Assembly (NCBI RefSeq): GCF_965363235.1
Contig: NC_134849.1
Location: 58,175,122 to 58,239,121 of the forward strand
Length of the DNA: 64,000 nucleotides
DNA from: Mytilus galloprovincialis
Lineage: Eukaryota; Mollusca; Bivalvia; Mytilida; Mytilidae
Direction: 5' to 3'
Shown here: positions 22,241-34,344 of the stretch, piece after piece
Numbering within the stretch: the stretch's first letter is position 1
Layout: every line of letters starts with the position of its first letter
Notes under the pieces: generated by a model
What the model was told of the DNA's origin: nothing
Database searches by the model: none
The model's input: the letters and a program-made list of their open reading frames with translations, nothing else
Translations under genes and position numbers: made by a program

Positions 22241-23050
22241 TCCAGGCGAGCGGCAGCAATCTAGAAGATTCCAATTTCAAGGAGTGTATCTACACATTCA
22301 AATTATCATTGTTGTAAAGTTTCATTAAGTTTGGAGCATTTTGAAATTTTGGATATTTTTGCTGTTTCCATGGTTACGGTGGCCATTTTGAAAATTCAAA
22401 CTTCAAAATGCACATCTTCCAATGTTGCTCATCATTACTGTGAAGTTTCATTAAGTTTGGAGCATTTTGAAATTTTGGATATTTTTGCTGTTTCCATGGT
22501 AACGGCGGCCATTTTAAAAATTCCAACTTCAAAAATCAACTCTGCTTATGCCAGTGACCATTTCAGTAAAGTTTCATCCAGTTTGCAGCATTCTTATCAT
22601 TTTTTGAAATTTTTGACTTTTTTGCATTGTTTCCATGGTAACAGGAGCTATTTAAATACCACATCTTCTAATATTGCTTATCGTAAGTGTGAAGTTTCAT
22701 GAAGTTTGGAGCATTTTGAGAATTTTGAAATTTTTGGTGTTGTTTCCATGGCAACATAGTAGTTCCAATGAGTGCCAAAATCATCCAACACCTGTAAATA
22801 GTGGGCACCTACATTATATTAAAATATAATTATTCTGAGTTAAAGCATATCCAAATGTTCGCCAAAACTGAAATTTTTCACATTTGTTCTGTTTCCATGG
22901 TAACGGTAGCCATCTTGAACCATTCCATGCTTCCTGCAACACTGCACATGGGGGTCCTTAATATGGTAAAGTTCCATCAACTTTGGTCCATTGGATTTCG
23001 AGAAATCGCGAGGACAAAATGTGTTGCAAGAAAAATAATAAGAAAAAAAA

Positions 23051-23100
23051 CTAGATTTGTAATTGCTAGCAATAACGGATGGCACCCTTCCCCCATTGCC
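23051..23100 (+). repeat. Array unit head 2 (type A)
   Basis: CTAGATTTGTAATTGCTAGC then AATAACGGATGGCACCC. ATTGCTAGCAAT is a perfect 12 bp palindrome. The same type recurs at 24822 and 26630. Confidence 0.75.
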
Positions 23101-24774
23101 AGGTGAGCGGTAGCCATTTTGAAAATTCCAAAGTCAAATAGTGCATCTACAGATGTCTAGTAACATTTTTGGAAAGTTGCATTAAGTTTGAAGCATTTTG
23201 AAATATTGGATAATTTTGCTGTTTCCATGGTAACGGCGGCCATTTTGAAAATTCCAAACTCAAAAGTCAAGTCTACATAAGCTAGGCAACATTTGTTATA
23301 AGTTTCCTTAAATTTGAAGCATTTTGAAGTTTTTCATATTTTTGCTGTTTCCATGGTAACGGCGGCCATTTTGAATATTCCAAAGTCAAACCCCCGCTGC
23401 AATTTTTTGCCCTCCATAAACATATACCATTTAATGTCTCTAGAATAAATTTAACATTGATGTTCTGGAATGTTCTGTGAAAATTCAAAGTTTTGACCTT
23501 TTTGCATTGTTTCCAAGGTAACAACAGATATTTTGGAAACTCCAACACCAAATTCCACATCTTCCAATGTTGCTCATCGTTACTGTGAAGTTTCCTGAAG
23601 TTTGGAGCATTTTGAGAATTTCGAAATTTTTGGTGTAGTTTCCATGGCAACATAGTAGTTCCAATGATCACCAAAATCATCCAACACCTGTATATAGTGG
23701 GCACCTACATTGTATTAAAATATAATGATTCTGAGATAAAGCATATCCAAACAGTTCACCAAAACAAAAAACTGGATTTTTTCACATTTGTTCTGTTTCC
23801 ATGGAAACGGTAGCCATCTTGAACCATTCCATGCTTCCTGCAACTCTGCACCTGGGGGTCCTTACTATAGTAGAGTTCCATCAACATTGGTCCATTGGAT
23901 TTCGAGAAATCACATGGACAAAATTTGTTGCAAGAAGAAAAATAATAATAACTAGATTTGCCATTGCAAGCAATAGCGGATGGCACCCTTTCCCCATTGC
24001 CAGGCCAGCGGCAGCCATTTAGAATATTTTTGCTGTTTCCATGGCAACGGCGGCCATTTTGAAAATTCGAAACTCAAAAGTTAAGTCTACATAAGCTAGG
24101 CAAAATGTGTTATAAGTTTCATTAAATTTAAAGCATTTTGAAGTTTTTCATAATTTTGCTGTTCCCATGATAACAGCGGCCATTTTGAATATTCCAAAAG
24201 TGCATTTTTTTCCCTCCATAATCATATATACCATCATATACCATTTAATGTCTCTAGAATAAATTTAACATTGATGTTCTGGAATGTTCTGTGAAAATTC
24301 AAAGTTTTGACCTTTTTGCATTATTTCCATGGTAACAACAGATATCTTAGAAATTCCAACACCAAATTCCACATCTTCCAATGTTGCTCATCGTTACTGT
24401 GAAGTTTCAAAACATTTGGAGCATTTCCATATTTTGGAAATATTTGGTGTAGTTTCCATGGCAACATAGTAGTTCCAATGAGTGCCAAAATCACCCAACA
24501 CCTGTATATAGTGGGCACCTCCATTGTATTCAAATATAATGATTCTGAGTTAAAGCATATCCAAACAGTTCACCAAAAACAAAAACTGGATTTTTTCACA
24601 TTTGTTCTGTTTCCATGGAAACGGCAGCCATCTTGAACCATTCCATGCTTCCTGCAACTCTGCACATGGGGGTCCTTAATATAGTAAAGTTCCATCAACT
24701 TTGGTACTTTAGATTTGGAGAAATCGCCTGGACAAAATGTGTTGCAAGAAAAATAATAATAAGAAAAAAAAGAA

Positions 24775-24821
24775 ACGTAGAATAACAATACGTCACCCCA
24801 ACTCCGTTGAGGGTGCCATAA
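24775..24821 (+). repeat. Hairpin module between array units
   Basis: 'aagaaacgtagaataacaat' followed by ACGTCACCCCAAC-TCC-GTTGAGGGTGCCAT, an imperfect stem-loop. It separates one unit tail from the next head. The same module occurs at 27410-27460 and 28610-28662, and twice in tandem at 30013-30120. Confidence 0.75.
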
Positions 24822-27800
24822 CTAGATTTGTAATTGCTAGCAATAACGGATGGCACCCTTCCCCTATTGCCAGGTGAGCGGCGGCCATTTAGAAAATTCC
24901 AAACTCAAAAGTCAAGTCTACATAAGCTAGGCAACATTTGTTATAAGTTTCCTTAAATTTGAAGCATTTTGAAGTTTTTCATATTTTTGCTGTTTCCATG
25001 GTAACGGCGGCCATTTTGAATATTCCAAAGTCAAACCCGTGCTGCATTTTTTGCCCTCCATAATAATATACCATTTAATGTCTCTAGAATAAATTTAACA
25101 TTGATGTTCTGGAATGTTCTGTGAAAATTCAAAGTTTTGACCTTTTTGCATTGTTTCCAAGGTAACAACAGATATTTTGGAAATTCCAACGCCCAATTCC
25201 ACATCTTCCAATGTTGCTCATCGTTACTGTGAAGTTTTCTGAAGTTTGGAGCATTTTCAGAATTTCGAAATTTTTGATGTAGTTTCCATGGCAACATAGT
25301 AGTTCCAATGATCACCAAAATCATCCAACACCTGTATATAGTGGGCACCTACATTGTATTAAAATATAATGATTCTGAGATAAAGCATATCCAAACAGTT
25401 CACCAAAACAAAAAACAGGATTTTTTCACATTTGTTCTGTTTCCATGGAAACGGTAGCCATCTTGAACCATTCCATGCTTCCTGCAACTCTGCACCTGGG
25501 GGTCCTTACTATAGTAGAGTTCCATCAACATTGGTCCATTGGATTTCGAGAAATCACCTGGACAAAATTTGTTGCAAGAAAAATAATAATAACTAGAATT
25601 GCTATTGCAAGCAATAGCGGATGTCACCCTTCCCCCTATTGCCACTAAGCGGCAGCCATTTCAAAATTGTTTAACAGTGAATGCACATATATACATGGCA
25701 ATACATCTTTCTGTAAATTTTCAGTACATTCAGAGCATTTTAGAAAATTTCACATTTTTGCTGTTTCCATGGCAACGGCAGCCATTTTGAAAATTCCAAA
25801 GTCAAAAGTCTCATCTATACATGCGAGTTAACAATAATATTAAGTTTCATAAAATTTGGAGCATTATGAGAATATTTGACAATTCTGCAGTTTCCATGGC
25901 AACGGTGCCCATTTTGGAAATTCCAACTTCAAAAGTTTCATGCAGACTTGACAGTCAACAATCATAGTAAGTTTCATTACTTTTTGAGCATTTTGAAATT
26001 TTTGAAATTTTTGACATTTTGGCTGGTTTCTATGGTTACACAGACCATTCCAAATTTCTAATGGCAGATACCACATTGGTACATGGGAAGGAGCATACCA
26101 TCAGAGTTTCAATGGATTTGACCTACCCTTTTAAGAAAGTAAATGCCACTTTTAGGTGTTTTTGGACCATTTTTACCATTTTTGCATTGTTTCCATGGAA
26201 ACGGCAGACATTTGGGAAATTCCAACGCCAAATTCCACATCTACCAATGTTGCTCATCGTTACTGTGAAGTTTCATTTAATTTGGAGCATTTCCATATTT
26301 TGGAAATTTTTGGTGTAGTATCCATGGCAACATAGCAGTTCCAATGATTGCCAAAATCATCCCAAAACCAGTGTATAGTGGGCACCTACATTGTATTAAA
26401 ATCTAAAGATTTTAAGCATAACCATTCTCAAATAATTGGCCGAACTCTAAAATTATATTTTTTCACTATTTTTCTGTTTCCATGGTGATGGCAGCCATTT
26501 TTTAGTTCCAAAGTTGCACTGCAACTGGAAAGTCAGGGTTCCTTGTTATAGTGCACCATCATTCAGATTGGTTCCTTTGGCTCCAAAAAAACTGCCGGAC
26601 AAAATTAGGTGGAAGAAAAATAATAATAACTAGATTTGTAATTGCTAGCAATAACGGATGGCACCCTTCCCCTATTGCCAGGTGAGCGGCGGCCATTTAG
26701 AAAATTCCAAACTCAAAAGTCAAGTCTACATAAGCTAGGCAACATTTGTTATAAGTTTCCTTAAATTTGAAGCATTTTGAAGTTTTTCATATTTTTGCTG
26801 TTTCCATGGTAACGGCGGCCATTTTGAATATTCCAAAGTCAAACCCGTGCTGCATTTTTTGCCCTCCATAATAATATACCAATGTCTCTATAATAAATTT
26901 AACATTGATGTTCTGGAATGTTCTGTGAAAATTCAAAGTTTTGACCTTTTTGCATTGTTTCCAAGGTAACAACAGATATTTTGGAAATTCCAACGCCAAA
27001 TTCCACATCTTCCAATGTTGCTCATCGTTACTGTGAAGTTTCCTGAAGTTTGGAGCATTTTGAGAATTTCGAAATTTTTGGTGTAGTTTCCATGGCAACA
27101 TAGTAGTTCCAATGATCACCAAAATCATCCAACACCTGTATATAGTGGGCACCTACATTGTATTAAAATATAATGATTCTGAGATAAAGCATATGCAAAC
27201 AGTTTACCAAAACAAAAAACTGGATTTTTTCACATTTGATGTGTTTCCATGGAAACGGTAGCCATCTTGAACCATTCCATGCTTCCTGCAACTCTGCACC
27301 TGGGGGTCCTTACTATAGTAGAGTTCCATCAACATTGGTCCATTGGATTTCGAGAAATCACCTGGACAAAATTTGTTGCAAGAAAAATAATAATAATAAT
27401 AAGAAAAAAAAGAAACGTAGAATAACAATACGTCACCCCAACTCCGTTGAGGGTGCCATAATAATAATAACTAGAATTGCCATTGCAAGCAATAGCGGAT
27501 GTCACCCTTCCCCCATTGCCACTAAGCAGCAGCCATTATAAAACAATTTAACAGTGAATGCAGATGTATGAATTGCGATATATCTTTCTATACATTTTCA
27601 GTTCATTTAGACCATTGTAAAAAGTTTCATATTTCTGCTGTTTCCATGGCAACGGCAGCCATTTTGCAAATTCCAAAGTAAAAAATCTCATCTTTACATG
27701 CCAGCTAACAATAATATTAAGTTTGGAGCATTTCGAAAATATTTGACATTTTTGCAGTTTCCATGGCAACGATGGCCATTTTGGAAATTCCAACTTCAAA

Positions 27801-28479
27801 AGTCTGATGCAGTCTTGACAGTCAACAATCATATTAAGTTTCATTAATTTTGGAGCATTTTGAAATTTTTGATCCTGTATCCATGGTAACATAGTAGTTC
27901 CAATGATTGTCAAAATCATTCAAAACCTGGATATAGTGGACAACTATATTGCATTAGAATTTCATGATTTTAAGTTCAAGCATACCAAAGTTATTCACCA
28001 AAGCCGGAAGTTTTTGGAGCATTTTGACCTTTTTGCATTGTTTCCATGGAAACGGCAGACATTTTGGAAATTCCAACGCCAAATTCCACATCTACTAAAG
28101 TTGCTCATCGTTATGCTAAAGTTTCAAAAAATTTGGACCATTTTCATAATTTTGAAATTTTTGGTGTAGTTTCCATGGCAACATAGTAGTTCCAATGATT
28201 GCCAAAATCATCCAAAACCAGTATATGGGTGGCACCTTCATTGTATCAAAATATAATGATTCTGAGTTTAAGCATCTCCAAATTATTCACAAAAACCAAA
28301 AAGTGGAATTTTTCACAATTGTTCCGTTTCCATGGAAATGGCAGCCATTTTTTATGGTCTTAGACCCTACTGCAACCTGGAATTTTGTGTTCCCTATTAT
28401 ACTTAACTATCATTAAGATTGGTTCCATTGGCTCCGAGAAAAGTGGCGGACAAAATAGTTGGAAGAATAATAATAATAA

Positions 28480-28662
28480 CAAAGAAACAGAGGAAAAGCA
28501 ATATGTCACCCGACATTGTCGATCGGGTGACATAATAATAGGGAAAAAGAAACAGAGGAAAAGCAATATGTCACCCGACTTTGTCGATCGGGTGACATAA
28601 TAAGAAAAAAAAGAAACGTAGAATAACAATACGTCACCCCAACTCCGTTGAGGGTGCCATAA
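28480..28662 (+). repeat. Three tandem hairpin modules
   Basis: Two modules carry a perfect 12 bp stem TATGTCACCCGA / TCGGGTGACATA with loops that differ by one base (28502 and 28568). They are followed by one of the imperfect ACGTCACCCC type. Each is preceded by an A-rich leader ('aaagaaacagaggaaaagca'). Confidence 0.85.
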
Positions 28663-28699
28663 TAAGAAAACTAGATTTGCCATTGCAAGCAATAGCTGA

Positions 28700-29330
28700 G
28701 GATGTCACCCCGTTCTGGACATTGTCACAGTAGCAGCAACCAGTTTGAGTGTACCAAAGTCAGATGACACGTCTAGTATACATGCCTTTGACTCCCCCCC
28801 TTTTTTTTCTTCTCGTAGACTAAGAGTGATGTCTATATATAGTTGGGGATGTCTTTAAAATCTTAAATTAGACACATGCGCGAGGAAGATAGGTGGTGTC
28901 ACGTGATACTGAAGTATATTATCGTGGACTTAGAACATTACTATTCTTTTTAGAGGGGACCTTGGACAGACAACATGTGTATATATTGACGGATCGGCAT
29001 ACTGACTGTTCATTTTATTCTTCAATTACTCGCGTATCACACGATACATGTATCTTGTACAATTTAATTACACGCTTATCGATTGATTTTTAGCTCATGT
29101 GTATATTGTAGCAGGTGTTCGATTAACGGATGTGTACTTTAGTGCAAGTGCAGAAATGTCACTTATGTGTACTCTTCGTGTTTCTCTCTCTCTCTCTCAG
29201 TGGCGATTCTCTCCTCAAAGCACGATTTATGTATAGAATAGAAGCACGTTAAATTCTATATAAGTTTTCTTCAAGCATATTCTAGAAGATGTTTTGCAGT
29301 ACAGATTTGTATTTGATCGTATGCACATAG
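28700..29330. other. Interruption in the array without X-box motifs
   Basis: Includes a poly-C/poly-T tract near 28793 and a (CT)n run at 29195-29209. No motif copies occur until 29389. It may be an insertion or decayed array sequence; I recognise no element in it. Confidence 0.5.
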
Positions 29331-29974
29331 TCATGATTACAGAATTTTGCCTGAAAGTTGCGATTTTTTTTTGATTTTTTTTTGGCTGTTTCCATGACAA
29401 CGACGGCCATTTTGAAAATTTCAAGGACAGATGACGTTTCAATAGCATTTTACCGGGAATGAGCTTAAAATTTGCAACAAATTGATACTTTGACGTTTTT
29501 TCCCATATGGGTCAATATTGCACTTTTAGCCTTTTCTCCATGGTAACAGCAGCAATCTCAAAAATTCCAACGGCAATGAATTCTACAGTTCATAGTCTTG
29601 TTACAAAGGGGGAGTATTAGAGGTCGTATCGGTAACGGTTGATTTACTATGAATTAATTAAGGAATTATTTTCGTTTTTTTCACGTTTGGACTGTTTCCA
29701 TGGCAACGGTAGCAATTTTGAAAGTTTTTAAGATGGATTTCACGCTTTCGCCTGACCAGTTACAATGTCTGAAAGTTTCGTTTATTTTGGACCATTTTTC
29801 GGTTTTTCACATTTTTGCCGTTTCCATGGTAACGGCGGCCATCTTGAAAATTCCAGACCCTAACTGCACATCTGCACATGGGGATTGTCATTATGGTACA
29901 GTTTTATTAATGTATGTCAAGTCATCTCCGAGAACTAAGCTGGACAAAAAGTGTGGAAGAATAATTCGGAACAA

Positions 29975-30120
29975 TAACAATATATCACCCCTATTTCCAT
30001 AGGGGTGACATAAAAAAGAAACGTAGAATAACAATATGCCACCCCAACTCCGTTGAGGGTGCCATAAAAAGAAACGTAGAATAACAATACGTCACCCCAA
30101 CTCAGTTGAGGGTGCCATAA
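29975..30120 (+). repeat. Terminal tandem hairpin modules closing the array
   Basis: TATCACCCCTATTTCCATAG then GGGTGACATA (29980-30012) is followed by two ~54 bp modules with ACCCCAACTC-CGTTGAGGGTGCCATA-type stems (30034 and 30088). The array ends at 30120. Confidence 0.8.
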
Positions 30121-33100
30121 TTAACTATCATTGTTGCATTGTGTTCTATACTGCTTGGATATTTCATAGATTATAGAAGTGTAAACGAGGTTTTGTTTTA
30201 ACAGGTGTGCATAGTTTTTCAATAACATCTTATACAAAACATAACACAATATTTAGTAACTACTAAAAAGATATACATTGTAATGTCAAATTTAAAATTT
30301 GAAACAACTACCGAGTATAACGTTTTAAAGGGCTTCTGGAATGCCTAAAATCCTTTTATAAATAATTTTATTAAATTGTCGTATCATACAAATATTCGGG
30401 TTGATGTTCGTCTAAGCGTACTGATTTTTTTTCAGATCAAATGAAAACTTGGTTTGCACAGATGTTATGAATTGTACTCAGGTTCCGCTAGGCTATATAA
30501 CATAAAAATAAAATTCGTCATTACAGTGTGTTATCTTTCGCCATTGTGCAGTATTGTAACTTGTTAAATGTCCAAGCGTTTTGTCAAAAGGCACGTGTCA
30601 TAGACATTAAACCACCACAAACATGTGTCAATACTGACGTTTAAATTAAATAAATGAAAATCGTAAAATGTTAATCTATTGAGGCAAACTGCAATTAATA
30701 CATAATGGACCGGGTTAAAGTAAAAAACCTTTCAATAATATTTGTTTGACAAGTTCAGTAGAGATGTTATTCGAATGACATACCTTTGATTGTTTTTGTA
30801 GTCTAGTTTAGAACACTATCTATCTAAGATTGTGGACGATTGTTTGTTGCCTTGTAGGTGAATAATGTTTATTTACATACAACCAATACTCTTTGCATAC
30901 ATACATACCCGTGTGCATGTCTTTGTTCCTGGCCTTGCTTAAAAATTTGACAAAGAATGCCATTGTTTTATAAAAAAAAAGGACTATAGATACATTAGAC
31001 ACTATTAATGATTATCTCTCGCTATCACTGTTATATCATATTGACAGAACCATTACAAAAACAAAAAAAAACAAAAAATACAAAAACTCAAAAATACAAA
31101 CTCAATGACAGAGTCAAAAACACTACCCCGACAAAGATTATGCAACATGAACCTAGATAAACTTGAGTGGGTGGGACGCATATGTCACAAAAATAGTGGT
31201 AACATTCGTGTTATTACTATTTTCGTCATGTAAGACGATAAAAAAACATTGTCCTCTTCTAGTTGATACCAAAAATAAAGACCATTTGTAGGCCGTAAAC
31301 GTCTTTTGGTTGTTAAAGTTATAGAGCTATCGTCACGGTACCCAAATTGCACATATTTTGACAATGTTTTCATCTACATTTATTTATGATCCAGACAAAA
31401 GTTTCCTTTCGGTGTTTATTTTGTTGATGTGTCATTATTTACTATATGGTTCCAACAATTTGATTTTGAATCCATTTCGAATCATAGAAAAATGGGTTTG
31501 AACCGACCTGCAAACGATCAAATATCCTGTAATGAGGAGAACCCAAATTGCATCCATGTTTAAATTCACAGCATTAAAAATCGAATAACAAATGTTTTGT
31601 TTTATTTCTTCAAATACTTAGAACAAGTTGACATAAGTCCATGCCTACTATTTTTTTTAGAAATGGATGCTTGTAACATATTTAATTTGCTCATTTTTTA
31701 AATATGACGTTTTGTGAACGTTGCATGGTTTTCGTAGACTTACTTTTTCCAGTGAATGCTTCGTCTGTTGATGTAGTCTGTGAACGTTTTGTGTATATTT
31801 GAATATATTTTCCTTTATTGTAAGACGTGGATAGTGTCAAATCATAAAAACAAAATTTAGTCTCAAATAAAACTTGTAAGATTTTCGCAGCATTTTTCGT
31901 TGAATAGGTGTAATTTTGGGTACTTGTTCCAATCTGTTTACTGTTACGATACTGTCATATCGCCATGTCCTTTAAAGTTGTAATGGTTTATGTTAATTAC
32001 CATGTGATTGTGGAATAACTAGTTTTTTTTTGTCCATGGATTTACGAGTTTTGAACAGCGGTATATTACTGTTGCCTTTATTTAGCATCGTTTGACAACG
32101 TGAAACACCACTGTCATATTCTTAACTAGGAATAAACATTTTCTAAAAATGATTTTAGGTTAAACCTGGTTTTATTGCTAGACAAACCTAACACTTGTAT
32201 ATCAGTTGTTAAATTTAGATATTAATTCATTTTTTAAAGTTATGGAATACCATAATGGTGATTTTTTTTTAAACAACACATTGTTAAGTTTACTGGATTG
32301 ATTTTTTGAAAAAAAACCAATCTTCCATGGATACAAATTTTATACCTACCTTGCTGACGAATTATTGTACATTGTACTAATATGAAGCAAAATATATACA
32401 CATCTTTTCTAGTTTATAATATCTATCAATGAAGAACCAAAAAATTATGAGTGCCTGAAATGAATATATCACAGTGATGTTGAAATATCAGACTTAGTAT
32501 TCCTTGTGAAGGTAAATCATCAAAACAGCTTCGGATGCATACAATTTATAATTCTAATACAATTTATTTGTAACGATAATGTTCATTCATAAGACGATGA
32601 CAAACATTTTGAAGGGTTAGAGTCGACATTATATCTAAAGAAAAGGCCAACAATTGTAATTCCGTATTTGTTTGGTATGTTTAAAGGAAAAAAAGTCACG
32701 ATTTGTGTCTCAATATTTTCTTTTAGTTAATATTCAAACCATTAACAAGAATTGATATGACTGTATTGTATTTCAAGTTTGACTTGCGTAGCTAGGTATC
32801 CGTGAATCCGTAAGTTAAACTTGAAAATGGAAATCGGGAATATGTCAAAGAGACAACAGCTCGACAAAAGAGCAGATAGCATATGCGTGCTGGTCGTCTA
32901 TCAAGAATTTAACTGCTTTGTCTTTTGTTGCATGAAATTTTTTTATATACTCAATCATTTTCTCTGAAAGTATGCACTCACGAGCGTTATTCGATTATGT
33001 TATTGTTTAGGTCATAGCCTTATACAAATGACATTTTAGGTACCTTCTCTTACTAAAATAAAGAACTTTGCATATGACGTCACAATTTACTGCGACCATT

Positions 33101-33130
33101 TCTTCAGAAATACACAAGTGTCATTCATTC
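30121..33130. other. No recognisable gene; small repeat fragments only
   Basis: AT-rich. Fragments seen: repeat A (minus) at 32048-32085, a 'ggttaaacctggttttattg' fragment of repeat B at 32158, and repeat C at 32820-32905 ('gggaatatgtcaaagagaca'). Open frames of about 60 residues have no support. Confidence 0.45.
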
Positions 33131-33279
33131 CAAAAGATAATTGGAAAGAACGTGTCATTTAGGAGGATATTGGTATGTGATGATCTTAAACATTTGCATT
33201 ATTGTCGTCCGTTATTTTTCCCATTGTAAGTACTCGGTTTCTTTTATTGATAGTGCGTTAAGATATCAATTTTGTATCA

Positions 33280-33655
33280 AAAGATTTGATCACTCGAACT
33301 TAAGACAACGGATACAATTAATTCTGCTTCATATACCAATTGACAATAAGGATCGATTGAAAACTAAACTTGACGACAAACGAGATAATGTCTGCATACC
33401 AATTGTAAAATTTCATTTTTCTATGTAACAACGTTCCAACAGCCCCTAAATACGAAGTATATATCTCACAGTTGATACAATATTCCTGGGCTTGTATTTC
33501 CTATCATGATTTCCTGAATATAGGGTTGCTGTTTAAAGAGTTCAAAGTGGTGAAGTTGAAATCACCGTTCCGTAAATTTTACGAACGCTATCACGGTTGA
33601 CCGTTTTGGAATATTTGTATGATATGTTCGGTAAATGTTTTCATTGGAAGGATGT
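33280..33655 (+). mobile_element. Highly decayed Penelope-like RT fragment
   Basis: Weak but ordered matches to 20680-21000 ('ttgacaataaggatcgattg', 'gtatatatctcacagttgat', 'tttcctatcatgatttcctg'). It is clearly older and more broken than the 20.5 kb copy. Confidence 0.6.
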
Positions 33656-33666
33656 TTGGATTACAG

Positions 33667-33925
33667 TAGTAGTACGACGCTAGATTAAAACTGACGTAGA
33701 AAGGTAACACCTGTCCACCGAAAGCTTCATTGTTATGAAGCCCCGGTGGCCGTGTGGTCTAGCGCGCCAGTTACAGTGTAGGTGATTTGGTGTAACGATA
33801 TCTCAGTAGCATGGGTTCGAATCCCGTCGAGGGAAGAAAAAACAATTTGTGAAAGCAAATTTACAGATCTAAAATTGTTGGGTTGATGTTTAGACGAGTT
33901 GTATATACAGAATGTACATAGCCAT
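33667..33925 (+). mobile_element. tRNA-Leu-like SINE, copy 1
   Basis: A leader 'gacgctagattaaaactgac' precedes a tRNA-like head (33738-33834). The head has A-box GGTGGCCGTGTGGTCTAGCG and B-box GGGTTCGAATCCC, resembling a class II (Leu) tRNA with its long variable arm. A tail follows ('aattgttgggttgatgttta' then 'gacgagttgtatatac'). The acceptor stem and anticodon arm do not form a proper tRNA. Two more copies lie at 38913 and 39355. Confidence 0.75.
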
Positions 33926-33929
33926 GTAT

Positions 33930-34075
33930 ATGTCGTGTACAAGTTGCAATTTTGTACAGGTTATAACATGTACAAAAATATTGTACATGTTATAATTTGT
34001 ACAATACCAAGATACAAGTTATAACGTGTACAAAAGTACCTCGTACATGTTATAACATGTACAAAATATTGCTTA
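33930..34075. repeat. Cluster of TTATAACATGTACAA inverted words
   Basis: Several words of the form TTGTACANGTTATAACNTGTACAA, direct and inverted, include a perfect 20 bp palindrome GTACATGTTATAACATGTAC at 34043-34062. They lie between the SINE at 33667 and its inverted tail at 34345. Confidence 0.75.
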
Positions 34076-34344
34076 AAAACGGGTTTAACAAAATTTAAAA
34101 ATAATAATAAAACAGAATATACATTCACAATTGAAATTTATCAAATATTAAAGAATAATAATCGAATGCAAAAGAAGGTGCATTATTTACAACGTGCATA
34201 AGATACTTCATTTTCATACATTTTAGAAACAAGTTTTTTATTATTTTTTGCAATAATCTTTGCTCCCCCCACTTAAGGATATCTTACGGACCATCTCTCT
34301 AACACTAATATCACTCATTGGGACTTCAGACACATTTAAACAAC

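Larger units (their letters stand above)
22194..30120 (+). repeat. ~8 kb array of X-box/YY1-like composite motifs in ~1 kb units
   Basis: About 38 copies of GTTTCCATGGYAAC or close variants occur, typically every 110-160 bp. Many continue GGCGGCCATTTTGAAAATTC. GTTTCCATGGCAAC fits the RFX/DAF-19 X-box consensus RYYNYYWTRRNRAC, and CCATTTTG/CCATCTTG fits the YY1 core. Larger units start with a conserved ~70 bp head (CTAGATTTG...GGATGGCACCC) at 22194, 23051, 23952, 24822, 25593, 26630, 27471 and 28671. They end with a conserved tail ('gagaaatcgcctggacaaaa' then 'gaaaaataataataa'). Several minus-strand open frames inside are by-products of the repeat. No gene is supported. Whether any factor binds is inference. 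Confidence 0.9.

Noticed and set aside
22019-22328. Overlapping open frames on both strands at the array start
   Set aside because: They lie in the GACGGAC module and unit head, both repeats seen elsewhere.
23282-23704. Minus-strand open frames of 70-140 residues repeated in the array, all starting MPTIYRCW and containing several LPWK words
   Set aside because: They recur because the repeat recurs: LPWK is the reverse translation of the CCATGG motif core. Similar frames in other units are cut short or shifted, and there is no splice or start context. A coding-selection test on unit alignments would settle it.
33738-33834. tRNA-like sequence that could be taken for a tRNA-Leu gene
   Set aside because: A and B boxes are good but the arms do not pair as a tRNA, and the same head recurs with a SINE tail at 38983 and 39424.
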